DNA of 64,000 nt from Paracoccaceae bacterium (GCA_002709405.1 PAQV01000005.1:69054-133053), one strand, 5' to 3'. Shown: positions 34,583-44,289, counted from the first letter of the stretch. The notes: generated from the sequence alone by a model not told the origin. Made by a program: numbers and translations.

Positions 34583-34779
34583 ATGAAACCTCTGACGAAC
34601 GTGTTTCGAATAGAATAGGACAGAATGCCGGTCAGCCCAGAGGCCGTGTGGTCGAGATACGCAATCTCAGGTACATTTGAAACTCCCGCGACGACATTTC
34701 TTCTTTACTGCGCCAAATTCGGCCGTATGCACGATGACGTACTTCTAGTGTCATATTTTTCCTAACGGTCGATTTCATC

Positions 34780-36513
34780 ATGCCCCAGAAACTGCCTCGT
34801 CCGGGAATTGAAGAACTGCGCGCCGCGCGACGCGAAAGTCGCGGGCTGTACTGGATGGTGGGCATTTTCAGCTTCTTTGCCAACCTCCTGATGCTGACCG
34901 GCCCGCTTTACATGCTTCAGGTCTACGACCGCGTGCTTGGCAGCCGGTCCGAAGCCACCCTGATCGCCCTGTCGCTGCTGGTCGCCTTCCTCTACGGCAC
35001 CATGGGCATTCTCGACTATTCCCGCGGCCGGATCATGGCCCGCGTCGGCGCCCGGTTCCAGACCCGGCTGGACCGGCGGGTGTTCGACGCCATGGTGCGC
35101 CGGTCGACCATCGCCCCCGATGCCAAGGCCCAGACCGGGTTGATGGACCTGGAAGCCGTCCAGCGCCTGATCGGTTCGCCCGTGCTGATGGCCATCTTCG
35201 ACATTCCCTGGACCCCGGTGTTCCTGGCCGGGATCATGATCTTCCACCCCTGGCTGGGCTTTCTCGCCTTAGGCGGCGGGGCGGTCCTGATCCTGATCAC
35301 CCTGCTGAACCAGGCGTTTTCGCGCCGCCCCCTGCTCAAGGCCAATGCCGCCGGCCAGAAATCGCAGCTGATGTCCGAGGAAATCCGCAACGAGGCGGAA
35401 ATCGTGACCTCGCTGGGCATGCGCGAACCGGCCTTCCGGCGCTGGCAGCAGGCCCGCGACGAGGCCCTGACCAGCTCGGTCAGCGCCAATGACGTCACCG
35501 GCACCTTCACCTCGATGACCAAGACCCTGCGCCTGTTCCTGCAATCGGCCATGCTGGGCCTGGGCGCCTACCTGGTGCTGCAAGGGGAACTGACGCCCGG
35601 AGCCATGATCGCCGGGTCGATCCTGCTGGGCCGGGCCCTGGCCCCGATCGAACTGGCCATCGGCCAGTGGGCCATCGTGCAGCGCGGGTCCAAGGGCTGG
35701 CAGAACCTCAAGGAATTGCTGGAAACCACGCCCCCCGAACTGCCGCGCACCAAGTTGCCCACGCCCAAGGCCCGGCTGACCGTGCGCGCCCTGACCGTGC
35801 TGCCACCGGGCGAGAAACGGGCCACGCTGAAGAACCTCAATTTCGACGTCGAACCGGGCGAGGCCATCGGGGTCATCGGGCCTTCGGGCGCGGGCAAGAC
35901 CACCCTGGCCCGGGCGCTGACCGGCGTCTGGATGCCCGCCGGGGGCACGATCCGCCTGGACGGGGCCGGGCTGGACCAATACGGGCCCGACGACCTGGGC
36001 CGCCACATCGGCTACCTGCCCCAGCGGGTGCAGCTGTTCGAAGGCACCATCGCCCAGAACATCGCCCGGCTCAGCGACAACCCGGACGCGGAAAAGGTGG
36101 TCTCGGCGGCCAAGAAATCGGCGGCCCATGACATGATCGTGCGCCTGCCCGACGGCTATGACACCCGCGTGACCTCTGGCGGAGGGCGGCTGTCCGGCGG
36201 CCAGATCCAGCGCATCGGCCTGGCCCGGGCGCTTTACGATGAACCGGTGATCCTGATCCTGGACGAGCCGAACTCGAACCTGGACAACGACGGGTCGATG
36301 GCCCTGAACCATGCCATCCGGGTGCTGAAGGAAGACGGGCGCTCGGCCCTGATCATGGCCCACCGGCCGGCGGCGATCCAGGAATGCGACCGCCTGCTGG
36401 TGCTGGATCACGGCATGCGCGCGGCCTTCGGGCCCAAGGACGAGGTGCTGCGCTCGATGGTCCAGAACCATGCCGAAATCCAGAAAACCGCGTCGATGGG
36501 GGGCGTGCAATGA
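34780..36513 (+). CDS. Type I secretion ABC transporter, PrtD-type
   Basis: A 577-residue half-transporter. A type-1 membrane domain ([38 protein letters not shown]-like) is followed by an ATPase with Walker [10 protein letters not shown] near residue 368, Q-loop YLPQRVQLF, signature RLSGGQIQR and Walker [14 protein letters not shown]. There is no N-terminal C39 or C39-like domain, so it groups with PrtD/AprD exporters. No clear ribosome site precedes the ATG. The HlyD-type partner follows with a 4-bp overlap. The 197-bp gap to mlaA upstream shows no other gene. Confidence 0.92.
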   Translation: MPQKLPRPGIEELRAARRESRGLYWMVGIFSFFANLLMLTGPLYMLQVYDRVLGSRSEATLIALSLLVAFLYGTMGILDYSRGRIMARVGARFQTRLDRRVFDAMVRRSTIAPDAKAQTGLMDLEAVQRLIGSPVLMAIFDIPWTPVFLAGIMIFHPWLGFLALGGGAVLILITLLNQAFSRRPLLKANAAGQKSQLMSEEIRNEAEIVTSLGMREPAFRRWQQARDEALTSSVSANDVTGTFTSMTKTLRLFLQSAMLGLGAYLVLQGELTPGAMIAGSILLGRALAPIELAIGQWAIVQRGSKGWQNLKELLETTPPELPRTKLPTPKARLTVRALTVLPPGEKRATLKNLNFDVEPGEAIGVIGPSGAGKTTLARALTGVWMPAGGTIRLDGAGLDQYGPDDLGRHIGYLPQRVQLFEGTIAQNIARLSDNPDAEKVVSAAKKSAAHDMIVRLPDGYDTRVTSGGGRLSGGQIQRIGLARALYDEPVILILDEPNSNLDNDGSMALNHAIRVLKEDGRSALIMAHRPAAIQECDRLLVLDHGMRAAFGPKDEVLRSMVQNHAEIQKTASMGGVQ

Positions 36514-37811
36514 GCAACAAGAGCTTTTCCGCCCGGTTTCCGTTGGTCCTGGGCCTGCTGGCCCTGGTCGTGCTGGTCGGGGGCTTCGGCACCTGGGCGG
36601 TGCGCAGCAACATCGCCGGGGCAATCGTGTCCCCTGGCCGGATCGAGGTCGACCGCAACCGCCAGGTGGTCCAGCACCTCGATGGCGGGGTGGTCGAGGA
36701 AATCCTGGTCGACGAGGGCGACACCGTCGAAGCGGGGGACGTGCTGCTGCGGCTGGACGAGCAAGCCCTGCGGTCCGAGCTGCTGATCACCGAGGGCCAG
36801 CTTTACGAACTGATGGCCCGGCGTGGGCGGCTTGAGGCCGAACAGGACGGCATCGAAGAGATCGTCTTCGACGATGAACTCTTGCGCGTGGCGGCGGGCC
36901 GGTCCGAGGTCCAGACCCTGATGGACGGCCAGATGCGCCAGTTCATGGCCAAGAACGAAACGGTCCTGCGCGAGACCGAGCAGCTTGAAAAGCGGCGGGG
37001 GCAGATTTCAAGCCAGATCGAGGGCATCGTGGCCCAGCAAAACGCCCTGACGCTGCAATTGCAGCTGATCCAGACCCGGCTGGAAGACCTGCGCCCGGCG
37101 GTGGACGCGGGGCTGGTGCAGGCCGGCGTGTTCCTGGACCTGCAGCGCGAGGCGGCCCGGCTGGAGGGCCAGGTCGGCGAGCTGACGGCCCAGAAGGCCC
37201 AGAGCGAAGGGCGCATCACCGAGATCGACATCGAGATCCTGAAACTGGGCAGCCAGCGGCGCGAAGAGGCGACGACCCGGTTGCGCGAATTGCAGTACCA
37301 GGAAATCGGGCTGGCCGAAGAGGCCCGGTCCATCCGCGAGAAACTGGCCCGGCTGGAGATCACCGCGCCGGTGTCGGGGATCATCTACGGCATGCAGGTG
37401 CACACGCCGCGCTCGGTCATCAAGCCGGCGGACCCGGTGCTGTACCTGGTGCCGCAGGACCGGCCGCTGGTCATCGCCGCGCGGATCGACCCGGTGCATA
37501 TCGACCAGGTGCACCTGGACCAGGAGGTGATCCTGCGGTTCTCGGCCTTCGACCAGCGCCAGACGCCGGAACTGAACGGGGTGGTGACGCTGGTGTCGGC
37601 CGATGCCTTCGAGGACGAGGCCAACCAGGTCAGCTTCTACCGGGCGGAAATCCAGCTGAACGAGGGCGAACAGGACAAGTTGCCCGAGGGCACGGTGCTG
37701 ATCCCGGGCATGCCCGTGGAAACCTTCATCCGCACCGCCGACCGGTCGCCGCTGGCCTACCTGGTCAAGCCGCTTGCCGATTATTTCACCAAGGCCTTCC
37801 GCGAGACCTGA
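36510..37811 (+). CDS. Type I secretion membrane fusion protein, HlyD/PrtE family
   Basis: A 433-residue periplasmic adaptor anchored by an N-terminal helix ([20 protein letters not shown]). The lipoyl-like half is [20 protein letters not shown]; a long coiled-coil hairpin (~residues 85-275) follows, then [20 protein letters not shown] and a beta-barrel end. It connects the PrtD-type ATPase to a TolC-like outer-membrane channel. Its ATG overlaps the ATPase stop (ATGA). Neither a TolC nor an RTX substrate gene is adjacent, so both must be encoded elsewhere. Confidence 0.92.
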   Translation: MSNKSFSARFPLVLGLLALVVLVGGFGTWAVRSNIAGAIVSPGRIEVDRNRQVVQHLDGGVVEEILVDEGDTVEAGDVLLRLDEQALRSELLITEGQLYELMARRGRLEAEQDGIEEIVFDDELLRVAAGRSEVQTLMDGQMRQFMAKNETVLRETEQLEKRRGQISSQIEGIVAQQNALTLQLQLIQTRLEDLRPAVDAGLVQAGVFLDLQREAARLEGQVGELTAQKAQSEGRITEIDIEILKLGSQRREEATTRLRELQYQEIGLAEEARSIREKLARLEITAPVSGIIYGMQVHTPRSVIKPADPVLYLVPQDRPLVIAARIDPVHIDQVHLDQEVILRFSAFDQRQTPELNGVVTLVSADAFEDEANQVSFYRAEIQLNEGEQDKLPEGTVLIPGMPVETFIRTADRSPLAYLVKPLADYFTKAFRET

Positions 37812-37813
37812 TG

Positions 37814-37845
37814 CGTAAGATGGGTGCTATAGCACCCATCCTACG
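37814..37845. repeat. GATGGGTG hairpin element, copy 2
   Basis: GATGGGTGCTA and TAGCACCCATC form a perfect 22-bp palindrome, flanked by CGTAA and CTACG. It begins 3 bp after the adaptor stop. Outer arms and flanks match the copy at 33061, while the inner arms differ by compensating bases. Confidence 0.85.
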
Positions 37846-37985
37846 TCCACGGGCCAGGCGGGACGGGTCGGCATCGTTATTCCGTTACAGGGCCCGAATA
37901 AGGGTGCCATGCGCTTGCCGGTTTCCCCCGGCCCAGAGCGCCGCTAGGGTCCGGGACGACCCCTGCGACGAAAGGAACGGATCTC

Positions 37986-38444
37986 ATGAGTTTTGAAACC
38001 AAGCTGGCCGACCTGGGCGTGACGCTGCCCGACGCCCCGGCCCCCGCTGCCAATTACGTGCCCTTCGTCGTCACCGGCGACACGGTCTATGTCTCGGGCC
38101 AGATCTCGATGGACGCGAACGGCCCGATCCTGGGCAAGCTGGGCGCCGACACGGACGTCCCCGCCGGTGCCGCCGCCGCCAAGACCTGCGCCATCGCCCT
38201 GCTGGCCCAGGTCAAGGCCGCCTGCGGAGGCGACCTCGACCGCCTGGTCCGCGTCGTCAAGCTGACCGGCTTCGTCAATTCCACCGGCGACTTCACCGAC
38301 CAACCCAAGGTGATCAACGGCGCCTCTGACTTCCTGGTCGAGGCCCTGGGCGATGCCGGCCGCCATGCCCGCTCGGCCGTTTCGGCCGCCGGCCTGCCCC
38401 TGGGCGTGGCCGTCGAGATCGAAGGGATCTTCCAGATCAAATGA
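37986..38444 (+). CDS. ridA: RidA family protein
   Basis: A 152-residue YjgF/YER057c/UK114-type protein. RidA deaminates reactive enamine and imine intermediates from PLP enzymes. GDTVYVSGQISMDANGP, AAKTCAIALLAQVKAACGGD and VEIEGIFQIK follow the family; the usual Arg105-like residue is present in ARSAVSAAGLPLG. The length (~150) and LGVTLPDAPAPAANYVPFV fit the longer 'RidA_2' subgroup. Its stop overlaps the phosphodiesterase start (ATGA). Confidence 0.9.
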   Translation: MSFETKLADLGVTLPDAPAPAANYVPFVVTGDTVYVSGQISMDANGPILGKLGADTDVPAGAAAAKTCAIALLAQVKAACGGDLDRLVRVVKLTGFVNSTGDFTDQPKVINGASDFLVEALGDAGRHARSAVSAAGLPLGVAVEIEGIFQIK

Positions 38445-39208
38445 CCATCGACCTGCCGGAGGCGTTCCTGCGCCAGCCCATCGCGCACCGCGCCTACCAT
38501 GACCTCGCCTCCGGCCGGCCCGAGAACAGCCTGTCGGCCATCGACGCCGCCATTTCTGGCGGCTACGGGATCGAGATCGACCTGCAACTGTCGGCCGACG
38601 GGCAGGCCCTGGTCTTCCACGATTATGACCTCGACCGCCTGACCGGGGCCACCGGCCCCATCGCCGCCCTGACCGCCGGGCAGGCCACCGCGGTGCCCCT
38701 CACCGGCACCGCCCACGGCGACCGGATCCCGACCCTGGCCCAGGTGCTGGCCCGCGTCGCCGGCCGTGTCCCCCTGCTGATCGAGCTCAAGGACCAGGGC
38801 CAGGCCTCCGGCATCGGCCCCCTGGAGGCCGCCACCGCCGCCGCCCTGGACGGCTATGCCGGCCCCGTGGCCGTGATGTCCTTCAACCCTGACCAGGTGG
38901 CCGAAATGGCCCGGCTGGCCCCGCAGATCCCCCGCGGCCTGACCACCTGCGCCTTCGATCCCGCCGACTGGCCCCTCGATCCGGCCACCTGCGCCCACCT
39001 GCGCGCCATCCCCGATGCCGAACGCTTGGGCGCCGCCTTCATCAGCCATCACCACACCGACCTGGACCGCCCGCGCGTCCGCGCCCTGTGCGAGGCCGGG
39101 CTGGCTGTGCTCTGCTGGACCATCCGCTCGCCTGCCGAAGAGGCACAGGCGCGCACCATCGCTCACAATATCACGTTCGAAGGCTACGCCGCGCGGCCAC
39201 CGGGTTGA
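38441..39208 (+). CDS. Glycerophosphodiester phosphodiesterase
   Basis: A 255-residue GDPD TIM-barrel enzyme (UgpQ-like) that cleaves deacylated phospholipids to glycerol-3-phosphate and an alcohol. The catalytic blocks are IAHRAYHDLASGRPENSL, EIDLQLSADGQALVFHDYDL with LDRLTG, and LLIELKDQG. No signal peptide, so it is cytoplasmic. The C-terminal LCWTIRSPAEEAQAR is usual. It is translationally coupled to ridA by an ATGA overlap. Confidence 0.92.
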   Translation: MTIDLPEAFLRQPIAHRAYHDLASGRPENSLSAIDAAISGGYGIEIDLQLSADGQALVFHDYDLDRLTGATGPIAALTAGQATAVPLTGTAHGDRIPTLAQVLARVAGRVPLLIELKDQGQASGIGPLEAATAAALDGYAGPVAVMSFNPDQVAEMARLAPQIPRGLTTCAFDPADWPLDPATCAHLRAIPDAERLGAAFISHHHTDLDRPRVRALCEAGLAVLCWTIRSPAEEAQARTIAHNITFEGYAARPPG

Positions 39209-39254
39209 AGCCGCCCGCCCCGGGGCCACATTCTGGTTAACGAATGGAGGCCCC

Positions 39255-40442
39255 ATGGATCAGGCACAGATCGAAGTCCAGGTGCGTGGATCATTGGCAG
39301 AGGTCGCCCCCCGCGACTGGGATGCCTGCGCCTGCCCGGAAACCATCGACGGCGGCCGGCCGCTGGACCCGTTCACCACCCACCGCTTCCTGAAGGCGCT
39401 GGAGGACAGCGGGTCGGTCGGCGGACGCAGCGGGTGGCAGCCGCAATACCTGACCGCCTACCTGGACGGCCAGATCATCGCCTGCGCCCCGCTTTACGCC
39501 AAAAGCCACAGCCAGGGCGAATACATCTTCGACCACAACTGGGCCCATGCCTATGAAAACGCGGGCGGGCGCTATTACCCCAAGCTGCAGGTGGCCGTGC
39601 CCTTCACCCCCGCCACCGGCCGCCGCTTGCTGGTGCGCGACGGCTACGAGGGCATCGGCCAGTCGGCCCTGGTGCAGGGGGCGGTGCAACTGGCCAGCGA
39701 CAACGGCGTGTCGTCCATCCACATCACCTTCTGCACCGAGGCCGAGGCGGAAATGGGCGACCAGATGGGCCTGATGACCCGGTCCACCCAGCAGTTCCAC
39801 TGGCTCAACGACGGCTATGCCGATTTCGACGGCTTCCTCGCCTCGCTGTCGTCGCGCAAGCGCAAGAACATCCGCAAGGAACGGCGCCAGGCCAACGATT
39901 TCGGGGGCGAGATCGTCATGCTGACCGGCGACGACCTGAAACCCGAACACTGGGACGCCTTCTGGCGCTTTTACCAGGACACCGGCTCGCGCAAGTGGGG
40001 CAGCCCCTACCTGACCCGCGCCTTCTTCGACATCGCCCAGGAGACCCTGCGCGACGACATCCTGCTGGCCCTGGCCATGGACGGCGACATCCCCATCGCC
40101 GGCGCGCTGAACTTCATCGGGCGCGAAACCCTCTTTGGCCGCTACTGGGGCTGCATCGAACATCACCCCTGCCTGCATTTCGAACTCTGCTACTACCGGG
40201 CCATCGACTATGCCATCGCCCACGGCATGGCCCGGGTCGAAGCCGGGGCCCAGGGCGAACACAAGCTGGCGCGCGGATACCTGCCCAGCATGACCCATTC
40301 CCTGCACTGGGTGAACGATCCGGGGTTTTCTCAGGCCATCGCGCGCTACCTGGAGGCCGAGAAGGCGGCCGTGGCCGAGGAAATCGAGGTTCTCACCGAC
40401 TTCGGGCCGTTCCGCAAAACCCATGTGGAGGAACAGGAATGA
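39255..40442 (+). CDS. FemAB-like GNAT-superfamily protein (DUF482)
   Basis: A 395-residue protein of the DUF482/'peptidogalycan biosynthesis' family. Family blocks: [72 protein letters not shown] and [16 protein letters not shown] with HSLHW. Such proteins have two fused GNAT folds and are thought to transfer an acyl or aminoacyl group, but no substrate is established. The start at 39255 has GGAGG upstream. The stop overlaps the start of the pterin dehydratase gene (ATGA). Confidence 0.87.
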   Translation: MDQAQIEVQVRGSLAEVAPRDWDACACPETIDGGRPLDPFTTHRFLKALEDSGSVGGRSGWQPQYLTAYLDGQIIACAPLYAKSHSQGEYIFDHNWAHAYENAGGRYYPKLQVAVPFTPATGRRLLVRDGYEGIGQSALVQGAVQLASDNGVSSIHITFCTEAEAEMGDQMGLMTRSTQQFHWLNDGYADFDGFLASLSSRKRKNIRKERRQANDFGGEIVMLTGDDLKPEHWDAFWRFYQDTGSRKWGSPYLTRAFFDIAQETLRDDILLALAMDGDIPIAGALNFIGRETLFGRYWGCIEHHPCLHFELCYYRAIDYAIAHGMARVEAGAQGEHKLARGYLPSMTHSLHWVNDPGFSQAIARYLEAEKAAVAEEIEVLTDFGPFRKTHVEEQE

Positions 40443-40735
40443 CCGACAAGCTGACCGGCTCTGACCGGGCAAAGGCCCTGGCCACGCTGACCGAACTCGG
40501 CTGGACCGAGGTCGACGGGCGCGACGCCATCGCCCGCACCTTCGAATTCGCCAACTTCGTCGAGGCCTTCGGCTGGATGACCCAGGTGGCCATCTGGGCC
40601 GAGAAGATGAACCACCATCCCGAGTGGGAAAATGTCTACAAGACCGTGCGCGTGGTGCTGACCAGCCATGACGTGGATGGGCTTAGCCCGCGCGACGTCA
40701 AGCTGGCCATGAAGATGGTCAAGCTGGCCGCCTGA
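40439..40735 (+). CDS. phhB: 4a-hydroxytetrahydrobiopterin dehydratase
   Basis: A 98-residue pterin-4a-carbinolamine dehydratase that regenerates the pterin cofactor after aromatic hydroxylation. The active-site block [18 protein letters not shown] contains the His-His-Pro-Glu-Trp-N signature, and the C-terminal [17 protein letters not shown] matches. No phenylalanine hydroxylase is nearby; in bacteria lacking one, the protein may serve pterin or molybdopterin metabolism. Confidence 0.94.
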   Translation: MTDKLTGSDRAKALATLTELGWTEVDGRDAIARTFEFANFVEAFGWMTQVAIWAEKMNHHPEWENVYKTVRVVLTSHDVDGLSPRDVKLAMKMVKLAA

Positions 40736-40739
40736 CGGC

Positions 40740-41060
40740 CTATCGGTCGCCGCCGATGGTGCGGGCCTGCATGCCCTTCTGGAAGGTCGCCAGGAACTCG
40801 GCGCTGGAAATCGACCCGCTGGCCAGCGGCACGCCCGCCGGCGGCGCGGTATCGCGGCGGCCGTTCACCGAAATCGTGCCCTTCGAGGCGGAGTACTTGA
40901 AGCACTTGTTGTCATAACAGTTCATGCCGTCCCGGATCTGGATCTCGGTCGTGCCGCCGGGTCCGCCGGTCGTGGCGTTCTGCGGTGTCGAACAGGCCCC
41001 CAGGGCAAGCCCGGCGGCCAGCGCGGCCCAGGTCACGCGCATGGGCATCTTATTTAACAT
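40740..41060 (-). CDS. Small lipoprotein of unknown function
   Basis: A 106-residue lipoprotein. The start at 41060 (MLNKMPMRV) has GAGG 8 bp upstream; the lipobox ALGAC places the lipidated Cys at about residue 23. The mature part has two further cysteines in GMNCYDNKCFKYSASKGTI, likely a disulfide, and ends LATFQKGMQARTIGGDR. No family recognised. It converges with the pterin dehydratase, 4 bp between stops. Confidence 0.7.
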   Translation of the reverse strand: MLNKMPMRVTWAALAAGLALGACSTPQNATTGGPGGTTEIQIRDGMNCYDNKCFKYSASKGTISVNGRRDTAPPAGVPLASGSISSAEFLATFQKGMQARTIGGDR

Positions 41061-41112
41061 TATGAAACCTCACGAAAAACTGTCCCCCCGTGAGTCCGTG
41101 CTAACCGAACGG

Positions 41113-41136
41113 AAAAGGGCGCGGATAGCCGCGCCC
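41113..41136 (-). terminator. Intrinsic terminator of the peroxiredoxin gene
   Basis: On the minus strand GGGCGCGG and CCGCGCCC pair around CTAT, followed by TTTT. It lies 33 bp beyond the peroxiredoxin stop. Confidence 0.85.
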
Positions 41137-41168
41137 CGATCACGTTCACGTGCAACCGCTATTCCGTG

Positions 41169-41657
41169 TCAAATCGTTTCAAGCAAAGCCTCGCCGGCCG
41201 ACACTTCGCAGGTGCCGGGGCTTTCCTCGACCTGCAGCACCTTGACCACACCGTCCTCGGCATACATCGCGTAGCGCTTGGACCGGGCGATCAGGCCGGC
41301 GGGCGGCGCGTCAAAGTTCATGCCGATGCCCGTGGTGAACGCGCTTTCGGCGTCGGCCAGCATGGTCAGCCCGGCCTCGGTCGCGCCGGTCGATGCGCCC
41401 CAGGCGCCCATCACGAAGGGATCGTTGACGGAAATGCAAATGATCTCGTCCACGCCCTTGCCGTCGAACCCGGCCTTGGTGCGGATGAAGCTGGGCACAT
41501 GGGCCATCGAACAGGTCGGGGTGAAGGCCCCCGGCACGGCAAAGATGACGACCTTGCGGCCCGCGGTCAGGCTTTTCAGCTCCACTGGTTCGGGCCCATT
41601 TTCGCCCATACGCGTCAGCGTGACCTCGGGCAGTGTGTCTCCGGGTGCAATGGCCAT
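41169..41657 (-). CDS. Peroxiredoxin, Prx5 type
   Basis: A 162-residue thiol peroxidase that reduces H2O2 and organic hydroperoxides, with glutaredoxin or thioredoxin as donor. KVVIFAVPGAFTPTCSMAHVP holds the peroxidatic Cys49 in the TxxC motif, and ICISVNDPFVMGAW is the Prx5 signature. A second Cys in ESPGTCEVSAGEALLE may be resolving. The start at 41657 has AAAGGAG upstream. It diverges from the ferredoxin reductase. Confidence 0.93.
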   Translation of the reverse strand: MAIAPGDTLPEVTLTRMGENGPEPVELKSLTAGRKVVIFAVPGAFTPTCSMAHVPSFIRTKAGFDGKGVDEIICISVNDPFVMGAWGASTGATEAGLTMLADAESAFTTGIGMNFDAPPAGLIARSKRYAMYAEDGVVKVLQVEESPGTCEVSAGEALLETI

Positions 41658-41677
41658 GGTTCGGCTCCTTTGATGAA

Positions 41678-41705
41678 TTGCGTTTCGGTTAACGTGGACT
41701 ATAGG
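41678..41705 (+). promoter_or_regulatory. Probable promoter of the ferredoxin reductase gene
   Basis: TTGCGT (41678-41683), 16 bp, TATAGG (41700-41705), 43 bp before the ATG at 41748. Confidence 0.4.
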
Positions 41706-41747
41706 GTCTGATCGCAACGAGACCATGGCAAATCGGGAGCATTGGGG

Positions 41748-42956
41748 ATGAGCGGAATTGTGGTGATCGGCGCGGGGCAGGCGGGATCTTCGCTGGTCGC
41801 GAAACTGCGGAAGGATGGCTACGACGGGGCGATCACCCTGATCGGGTCCGAGCCGGTGCCCCCCTACCAGCGCCCGCCGCTGTCCAAGGCCTACCTGCTG
41901 GGCGACATGGCGCTGGAGCGGTTGTTCCTGCGGCCCGAAAGCTTCTATGCCGACCAGGACATCACCCTGCGCCTTGGCGCGACGGTGACGGCCATCGACC
42001 CGGTCGCCAAGACCGTGTCGCTGGGCGACGAGGTGCTGGGCTATGACCAGCTGGCCCTGACGACCGGTTCGGTGCCTCGCCGCCTGCCTGCCGCCATCGG
42101 GGGCGATCTGGGCGGCGTCTACGGCGTGCGCACCCTGGCCGATGTCGACGCCATGGCCCACGAGGTCCGCGAGGGTGCCCGCGCGCTGATTGTCGGCGGC
42201 GGCTACATCGGGCTGGAGGCCGCCGCCGTGGCGGCCAAGAAGGGCATGCAGGTGACGCTGGTGGAAATGGCCGACCGCATCCTGCAACGGGTCGCCGCGC
42301 CCGAAACCAGCGCCTATTTCCGCGCGCTGCACACGGGCCACGGGGTCGACATCCGCGAAGGCGTCGGCCTGACCCGACTGCTGGGCGACGGCCATGTCTC
42401 TGGCGCGGAACTGGCCGACGGCACCGTGCTGGACGTCGACCTGGTGGTCGTGGGGGTCGGCATCCTGCCCGACACCGCCCTGGCCGAGGCCGCTGGTCTG
42501 ACCATCGACAACGGCATCTGGACCGATGAGCAGGGGCGCACCTCGGACCCGTCGATCTGGGCCGCCGGAGATTGCGCGTCGTTTCCATATCAGGGACACC
42601 GTCTTAGATTGGAAAGCGTTCCGAACGCCATCGACCAGGCCGAGATCGTGGCTCAGAACATGATGGGCGCGGGCAAGACCTATGTCGCGACGCCTTGGTT
42701 CTGGTCCGACCAATACGACGTCAAACTGCAGATCGCCGGGCTGAACCGGGGCTATGACACGGTCGTCGAACGGCGCACCGACGCGGTCTCGGTGTCCTTC
42801 TGGTATTACCACGACGGCCAGCTGATCGCGGTGGATGCCATGAACGACCCGCGCGCCTACATGGTCGGCAAACGCTTGATCGACGCGGGAAAAACCGCTG
42901 ATCCGGCTGTTGTCGGCGATGCTGGGGCCGACCTGAAACCGCTTCTGCGCGCATGA
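41748..42956 (+). CDS. FAD-dependent ferredoxin-NAD(P) reductase, rhodocoxin/putidaredoxin reductase-like
   Basis: A 402-residue two-dinucleotide-binding flavoprotein. GIVVIGAGQAGSSLVAKL binds FAD, YQRPPLSKAYLLG is family-typical, ALIVGGGYIGLEAAAVAAKK binds NAD(P)H, and SIWAAGDCASFP is the second FAD motif. ATPWFWSDQYDVKLQIAGL is the C-terminal signature of P450- and dioxygenase-type ferredoxin reductases. It would pass electrons from NAD(P)H to a [2Fe-2S] ferredoxin. No ferredoxin or oxygenase adjoins; the P450 at 10134 is a possible client. The start is the ATG at 41748; a TTG at 41742 is in frame. Confidence 0.88.
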   Translation: MSGIVVIGAGQAGSSLVAKLRKDGYDGAITLIGSEPVPPYQRPPLSKAYLLGDMALERLFLRPESFYADQDITLRLGATVTAIDPVAKTVSLGDEVLGYDQLALTTGSVPRRLPAAIGGDLGGVYGVRTLADVDAMAHEVREGARALIVGGGYIGLEAAAVAAKKGMQVTLVEMADRILQRVAAPETSAYFRALHTGHGVDIREGVGLTRLLGDGHVSGAELADGTVLDVDLVVVGVGILPDTALAEAAGLTIDNGIWTDEQGRTSDPSIWAAGDCASFPYQGHRLRLESVPNAIDQAEIVAQNMMGAGKTYVATPWFWSDQYDVKLQIAGLNRGYDTVVERRTDAVSVSFWYYHDGQLIAVDAMNDPRAYMVGKRLIDAGKTADPAVVGDAGADLKPLLRA

Positions 42957-42963
42957 GCCGGGC

Positions 42964-43527
42964 ATGAGGATCGTCGCGGGCCGCTTCCGGGGCCGGCGCC
43001 TGGCCGCCCTAGGCAAGGGCGACCCGGGCGCCCACCTGCGCCCGACCACCGACCGCGTCCGCGAAAGCCTGTTTTCCATGCTCACCCACCTGGATGCGAT
43101 CGACGGCGCCCGCGTGCTCGACCTGTTCGCCGGCACCGGCGCGCTCGGGCTCGAAGCCCTCTCCCGCGGTGCCTCCCACGTCACCTTCGTCGATAGCGGT
43201 CGCAAGGCAGTGTCCCTGATAAAGGACAATGTCTCACTTTTAGGATGCACCGACGAGGTCGAGATCATCTCGCGCGATGTCCGAAAACTGGGCCCCGGCA
43301 CGCCCTGCGACCTGGTCTTCCTCGACCCGCCCTATGGCCAGGATCTCGGCGCAAAGGCCCTCGCCAGCGCCGCCAGCGCCGGCCGCCTGGCCCCCGGCGC
43401 GCTGATCGTCTGGGAGGAAACCACCCCCATGCCAGCGCCCGACGGCTTCACCCTCGAAGACCAAAGACGCTACGGCGACACGCATGTCACCTTGCTCAGA
43501 TGGCGCGATACGGAAGAAAACTCATGA
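42964..43527 (+). CDS. rsmD: 16S rRNA (guanine966-N2)-methyltransferase
   Basis: A 187-residue SAM-dependent methyltransferase acting on the 30S subunit. MRIVAGRFRGRRLAAL, RPTTDRVRESLFSML and VLDLFAGTGALGLEALSRGA (motif I) are diagnostic; the catalytic motif IV is LVFLDPPYGQD. It starts 7 bp after the reductase and overlaps the HAD gene by 4 bp (ATGA). Confidence 0.94.
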   Translation: MRIVAGRFRGRRLAALGKGDPGAHLRPTTDRVRESLFSMLTHLDAIDGARVLDLFAGTGALGLEALSRGASHVTFVDSGRKAVSLIKDNVSLLGCTDEVEIISRDVRKLGPGTPCDLVFLDPPYGQDLGAKALASAASAGRLAPGALIVWEETTPMPAPDGFTLEDQRRYGDTHVTLLRWRDTEENS

Positions 43528-44165
43528 CGGACCTGGTGATCTTCGATTGCGACGGCGTGTTGGTGAACAGCGAAACCATCGCCAACGAGGTCCTTGTCGC
43601 CGACCTGGCCGGCTACGGCCTGCACGTGACGCTGGAAGAGAGCGAAAAGATGTTCGTCGGAGGCACCATCCACGGAGTCTTCCTGACCGCCCGCCAGATG
43701 GGCGCTGACCTGCCCGACGGCTGGGTCGACGGCATGTACCAACAAATCTTCGCGCGCCTGTCGGAAGGCGTCGAGCTGATGCCAGGCGTCATCGACCTGC
43801 TTGACCTGCTGGACGAACGGGGCATCCCCTTTTGTGTGGCCTCCAACGGGCCGCCGGACAAGATGCGTATCACGCTCGGCCAGAACGGTCAGTGGGACCG
43901 GTTCGAGGCCAACATGGTGTCAGCCCACACGCACGGCGTCGCCAAACCCGACCCCGGCCTCTTCCTCGCCGCCGCCGAACCCTTTGGCGCCTCCCCAGAC
44001 CGGACCGTGGTCATCGAGGACAGCCGAAACGGGGTCACCGCTGCCACCGGGGCCGGAATGCGCTGCCTGGCGCTGGTCCCGGATGGAGACGGCGCCCACC
44101 TGGAACACCTGGGCGCGGAAGTGATCCGTCACATGGACGAGGTGAGGGAAAAACTGCGCCTCTGA
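43524..44165 (+). CDS. HAD-superfamily phosphatase
   Basis: A 213-residue haloacid-dehalogenase hydrolase with an alpha-helical cap. The motifs are IFDCDGVLVNSE (nucleophile Asp, general acid Asp), CVASNGPPDK (Ser), and VIEDSRNGVTAATGAGMR (acidic metal site), with AKPDPGLF carrying the Lys. It resembles sugar-phosphate phosphatases of the YniC/beta-phosphoglucomutase type; the exact substrate is not evident. Co-transcribed with rsmD. Confidence 0.9.
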   Translation: MTDLVIFDCDGVLVNSETIANEVLVADLAGYGLHVTLEESEKMFVGGTIHGVFLTARQMGADLPDGWVDGMYQQIFARLSEGVELMPGVIDLLDLLDERGIPFCVASNGPPDKMRITLGQNGQWDRFEANMVSAHTHGVAKPDPGLFLAAAEPFGASPDRTVVIEDSRNGVTAATGAGMRCLALVPDGDGAHLEHLGAEVIRHMDEVREKLRL

Positions 44166-44198
44166 CCCGGCCGTGTCCCGAAGGCGGGGCTTGCGAAC

Positions 44199-44224
44199 GG
44201 GTATTTTCAAAGAGAAAGAAGCAG
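44199..44224 (+). repeat. Two-block 3' element, copy 2 (plus orientation)
   Basis: GGGTATTT, TCA, AAGAGAAAGAAGCAG, 34 bp after the HAD stop in a convergent gap. An inverted, diverged relative follows at 44251. Confidence 0.85.
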
Positions 44225-44250
44225 CACGCCCGCCCGATACAGAGCGCAGC

Positions 44251-44289
44251 GTCCTGTCTTCATCTTTGCAAAAATACGCCCGCCGGAGG
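44251..44289 (-). repeat. Diverged relative of the two-block element
   Basis: On the minus strand: GCGTATTT, TTGC, AAAGATGAAGACAG, alignable to the element with several changes. It is inverted relative to the copy at 44199 and ends 34 bp from the map stop. Confidence 0.5.

Noticed and set aside
34583-34779. An RTX substrate or small gene in the gap before the type I exporter
   Set aside because: The gap is short, with no open frame carrying Gly/Asp-rich repeats or a ribosome site.
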